Shown here: piece after piece, positions 62,133-64,000 of the stretch
Layout: every line of letters starts with the position of its first letter
Numbering within the stretch: the stretch's first letter is position 1
Assembly: GCA_028284945.1 (NCBI GenBank)
Contig: JANQQJ010000039.1
Span: 18,989 to 82,988 of the forward strand
From: Alphaproteobacteria bacterium
Lineage (GTDB): Bacteria; Pseudomonadota; Alphaproteobacteria; SMXS01
Direction: 5' to 3'
DNA: 64,000 nucleotides
Position numbers and translations under genes: made by a program
Notes under the pieces: generated by a model
The model's input: the letters and a program-made list of their open reading frames with translations, nothing else
The model's database searches: none
Told to the model about the DNA's origin: nothing

Positions 62133-63035
62133 TTGCCCGACAGGAAAACCTGGATCGACATCAGCCTGATGCTCAGCTTTGCCGCGCTGATCGCGGTAAT
62201 CTATCCGCTCATCAAGATTGCAGAGAACGGCATTCCGCCCCTGACCGTCGCCCTGTTGCGGGCCCTGTTCGCGGCCATTTTACTGCTGATCGTTACCGGA
62301 CCGATCCTCAAGCGGGACCTTAGCGTCCTGAAATCCCGATGGCCTGCCTTTGCGATCCTGGGCGCACTGCTCACCGGCTTCTTCATTTCCGTCACTATTG
62401 CCGAACAGCGGATTTCCGCGAGCCTGGGGGCGCTGATGTCATTTACCCTGCCTGTGATCACCTTTCTGCTGACGACACTTTTGCTCCGCTGGGAATCGTT
62501 TTCCCTTGTCCGGCTTACAGGCGCCCTGATTGCACTGATCGGCGGCGCGCTGTTTATCGGCTTTGACAGGCTTTTCTCCGCATCACCCGAATTGATCGGT
62601 GTGGTGATCATTCTGATCGGCTATGGCGCCTATGCGGTCAATATGCTCTATGCCCGCCGGCTCGATTTCGACCCGTTCGTGGCCACGACCGGCACCATGG
62701 TGTTTGTGACGCTCTTTGCCGGGCTGCTTGCCTTCACATTCGAGGCGCCGCTTGCAATCCGGCCGGACCGAGACGCCTGGCTGGCGGTCGGTTTCATCGG
62801 TGTGGCCTCCAGCGGCGTGGCCTATGTGATTTTCTATGCATTGATCCGCCGCGCCGGCCCCGTATTTGCCTCCACCTATGGCTATTTCATGCCGATATTC
62901 GCGATCATCTTCAGTGGGGTACTGCTGGGCGACTCCTTTACCCCACAGCAATTGGCCGGGGTGGGCGTCACACTTGTCGGTGCGTGGCTGGTAAACCGTA
63001 AATCGAGTGAGAACCCCGCCACCCGAAAGCCTTAG
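62133..63035 (+). CDS. EamA/DMT-family transporter
   Basis: A protein of about 300 residues with ten predicted membrane segments in two EamA repeats; the second repeat begins VVIILIGYGAYAVNMLYARR. It has features of the RhaT/YdcZ superfamily, including RALFAAILLLIV and the GVAYVIFYALIRRAGPVFASTYGYFMP motif. TTG at 62133 has GGGAG eight bases before it, while GTG at 62118 has none. It would export a metabolite, perhaps a pathway product or amino acid. Confidence 0.88.
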   Translation: MPDRKTWIDISLMLSFAALIAVIYPLIKIAENGIPPLTVALLRALFAAILLLIVTGPILKRDLSVLKSRWPAFAILGALLTGFFISVTIAEQRISASLGALMSFTLPVITFLLTTLLLRWESFSLVRLTGALIALIGGALFIGFDRLFSASPELIGVVIILIGYGAYAVNMLYARRLDFDPFVATTGTMVFVTLFAGLLAFTFEAPLAIRPDRDAWLAVGFIGVASSGVAYVIFYALIRRAGPVFASTYGYFMPIFAIIFSGVLLGDSFTPQQLAGVGVTLVGAWLVNRKSSENPATRKP

Positions 63036-63037
63036 TC

Positions 63038-63865
63038 ATGTACGCCAAATTGAAGAAGCTGTCCGAACGTCCGGACGCGTTTTCCATTTATACAGCCAAT
63101 ACGCTTTGGACCGATCCACATCTGGCGGAGCAGATGCTCCAATTTCACCTCAGTCAGGATACCGCGCTGGCATCCCGGCCGATCACTGCCATAAATCGCG
63201 TTGTTAACTGGATCGACCAGACGGTCGGGTTGGATGGCATATCGGTCTGTGACCTTGGCTGCGGGCCGGGGTTATATACGAACAGATTCGCCGAGCATGG
63301 CGCAGTCGTGCACGGCTTGGATTTTTCGCCAACGTCCATCGGCTATGCCCGAAAGCACGCGCTCGCAAAGTCCAGGCAGGTTACCTACCAGATCGCTGAT
63401 TACCTCAAAGACCCCTTGCCCGGGCAACAGGACCTGGTCACCCTGATCTATTGTGACCTATGCCCGCTCTCTCCCGTTCAACGCGAAACGTTGCTGGCCA
63501 AAATCCGGCAAGCCTTAAAGCCAGGCGGCAGGTTCATACTCGACGTTTCTTCAATCAAGGCCTTCGAAACTGTGCGCGAGGGCGTCTCCTTTGAGCGCAA
63601 TCTCATGAATGGTTTCTGGTCTGCGGATGACTATTTCGGCTTTCAGCACACCTTCCGATATGAGGATGAGGCCGTATCTCTCGATCACTTCACGATCATT
63701 GAAAAAGACCGCAGTTGGGACGTCTATAACTGGCTGAAACATTTCTCGCCGGAAGAAATCCATCGCGAACTCACGCAGGCCGGATTCGGTAAAATTGAGT
63801 TCACAGAAGGTTTCGGTGTTGATCCTTCCGACGACACCACATTCGGCGTGATTGCCAGCGCATAG
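63038..63865 (+). CDS. Class I SAM-dependent methyltransferase
   Basis: A 275-residue methyltransferase. Motif I is VCDLGCGPGLYTNRFA (about 70-85), the acidic loop VVHGLDFSPTSI, motif IV DLVTLIYCDLCPL and KPGGRFILDVSS after it. No acceptor-binding features are recognised. The ATG follows the transporter stop by two bases. The gene is the last before the tRNA. Confidence 0.87.
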   Translation: MYAKLKKLSERPDAFSIYTANTLWTDPHLAEQMLQFHLSQDTALASRPITAINRVVNWIDQTVGLDGISVCDLGCGPGLYTNRFAEHGAVVHGLDFSPTSIGYARKHALAKSRQVTYQIADYLKDPLPGQQDLVTLIYCDLCPLSPVQRETLLAKIRQALKPGGRFILDVSSIKAFETVREGVSFERNLMNGFWSADDYFGFQHTFRYEDEAVSLDHFTIIEKDRSWDVYNWLKHFSPEEIHRELTQAGFGKIEFTEGFGVDPSDDTTFGVIASA

Positions 63866-63923
63866 CTAGGGATACACGGCCTGACTCAGGTGGGAACCTT
63901 GGCGTGTCTATCATAAGAAAGTC

Positions 63924-64000
63924 TGGTAGCGGAGGAGGGACTTGAACCCCCGACACGCGGATTATGATTCCGCTGCTCTAACCAGCTGAGCTACTCCGCC
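63924..64000 (-). tRNA. tRNA-Met (CAT), elongator
   Basis: On the minus strand a 77-base cloverleaf, including an encoded CCA end, starts at the last base of the window (G1). The anticodon stem GCGGA/TCCGC encloses the loop ATCATAA, anticodon CAT. The acceptor stem pairs GGCGGAG with CTCCGCT (one G-T). The sequence is that of an elongator-type alphaproteobacterial tRNA-Met, not the initiator, which has a C1-A72 mismatch. A tRNA-Ile(k2C) with the same anticodon is less likely on sequence resemblance. Confidence 0.9.

Noticed and set aside
1..64000. Insertion sequence, prophage or integron signatures
   Set aside because: No transposase, integrase, terminal inverted repeats or phage structural genes were seen. 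The only duplication is the tusA fragment.

Overview
The window looks like chromosomal DNA of an alphaproteobacterium, probably a free-living aerobic heterotroph. The evidence is the moderately high GC, the family content (DUF1289, DUF2889, a fused TRAP-TAXI transporter, class I PPK2, PrfC, a MerR regulator in front of an acyl-CoA dehydrogenase/thiolase/FadB-type set), and an elongator tRNA-Met of alphaproteobacterial type at the right edge. I cannot resolve the order. I see no insertion sequence, prophage, CRISPR array or rRNA. No gene-free stretch exceeds 300 bases.

Layout. 1-3.5 kb: the end of a glycosyltransferase, a sulfotransferase, and a minus-strand PepSY protein / OmpR-type regulator / histidine kinase operon. 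3.6-6.5 kb: a DUF1289 microprotein and a tightly overlapping run of an unknown ORF, an unknown secreted protein, an M48 metalloprotease and a membrane protein. 6.5-12.7 kb: a divergent biotin locus, bioB-bioA-pepP leftwards and bioF-bioD rightwards. 12.7-13.9 kb: a CcdA/CcdB toxin-antitoxin pair with a three-site operator, then an O-methyltransferase. 13.9-18.2 kb: DUF2889, flavin reductase and a TRAP-TAXI uptake system. 18.2-20.1 kb: an intact tusA and a decayed partial tusA copy on either side of a GT-C-like membrane protein. 21-27 kb: MerR regulator plus beta-oxidation operon. 27-31.6 kb: MliC, dienoyl-CoA isomerase, PhyH dioxygenase, YjbQ, then a TetR / microprotein / Tat-exported Acg-type flavoprotein operon with palindromic operators. 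31.6-40.8 kb (minus strand): alpha/beta hydrolase, an eight-EF-hand secreted protein, CurA-like reductase, acyl-CoA dehydrogenase, a repeat-rich vWA protein, CYTH-CHAD, PPK2 and an Erm/KsgA-type methyltransferase. 40.9-46.8 kb: crotonase, Rieske oxygenase, EthD and PhyH genes, and a lipoprotein subtilisin autotransporter. 47-51 kb: a three-gene phosphorelay. 51-57 kb: P450, Sel1-repeat protein, an M23-like protein with tandem BTRD1-type repeats, and prfC. 57-64 kb: a second Rieske oxygenase, a lipoprotein, a cytochrome-c/PQQ dehydrogenase, an NTF2-like protein, an EamA exporter, a methyltransferase and tRNA-Met.

Taken together, the window is dominated by oxidative catabolism of acyl-CoA esters and probably aromatic or terpenoid compounds: two Rieske oxygenases, two PhyH proteins, a P450, two acyl-CoA dehydrogenases, three crotonase-type proteins and a PQQ enzyme. 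These sit among biotin synthesis, envelope proteins and several signalling systems. The least explained items are the TetR operon with an additional operator inside the tetR gene, the tusA duplication around a foreign-looking gene, the M23-like protein that lacks a metal-ligand histidine, and the 4-6.5 kb secreted/membrane protease cluster.
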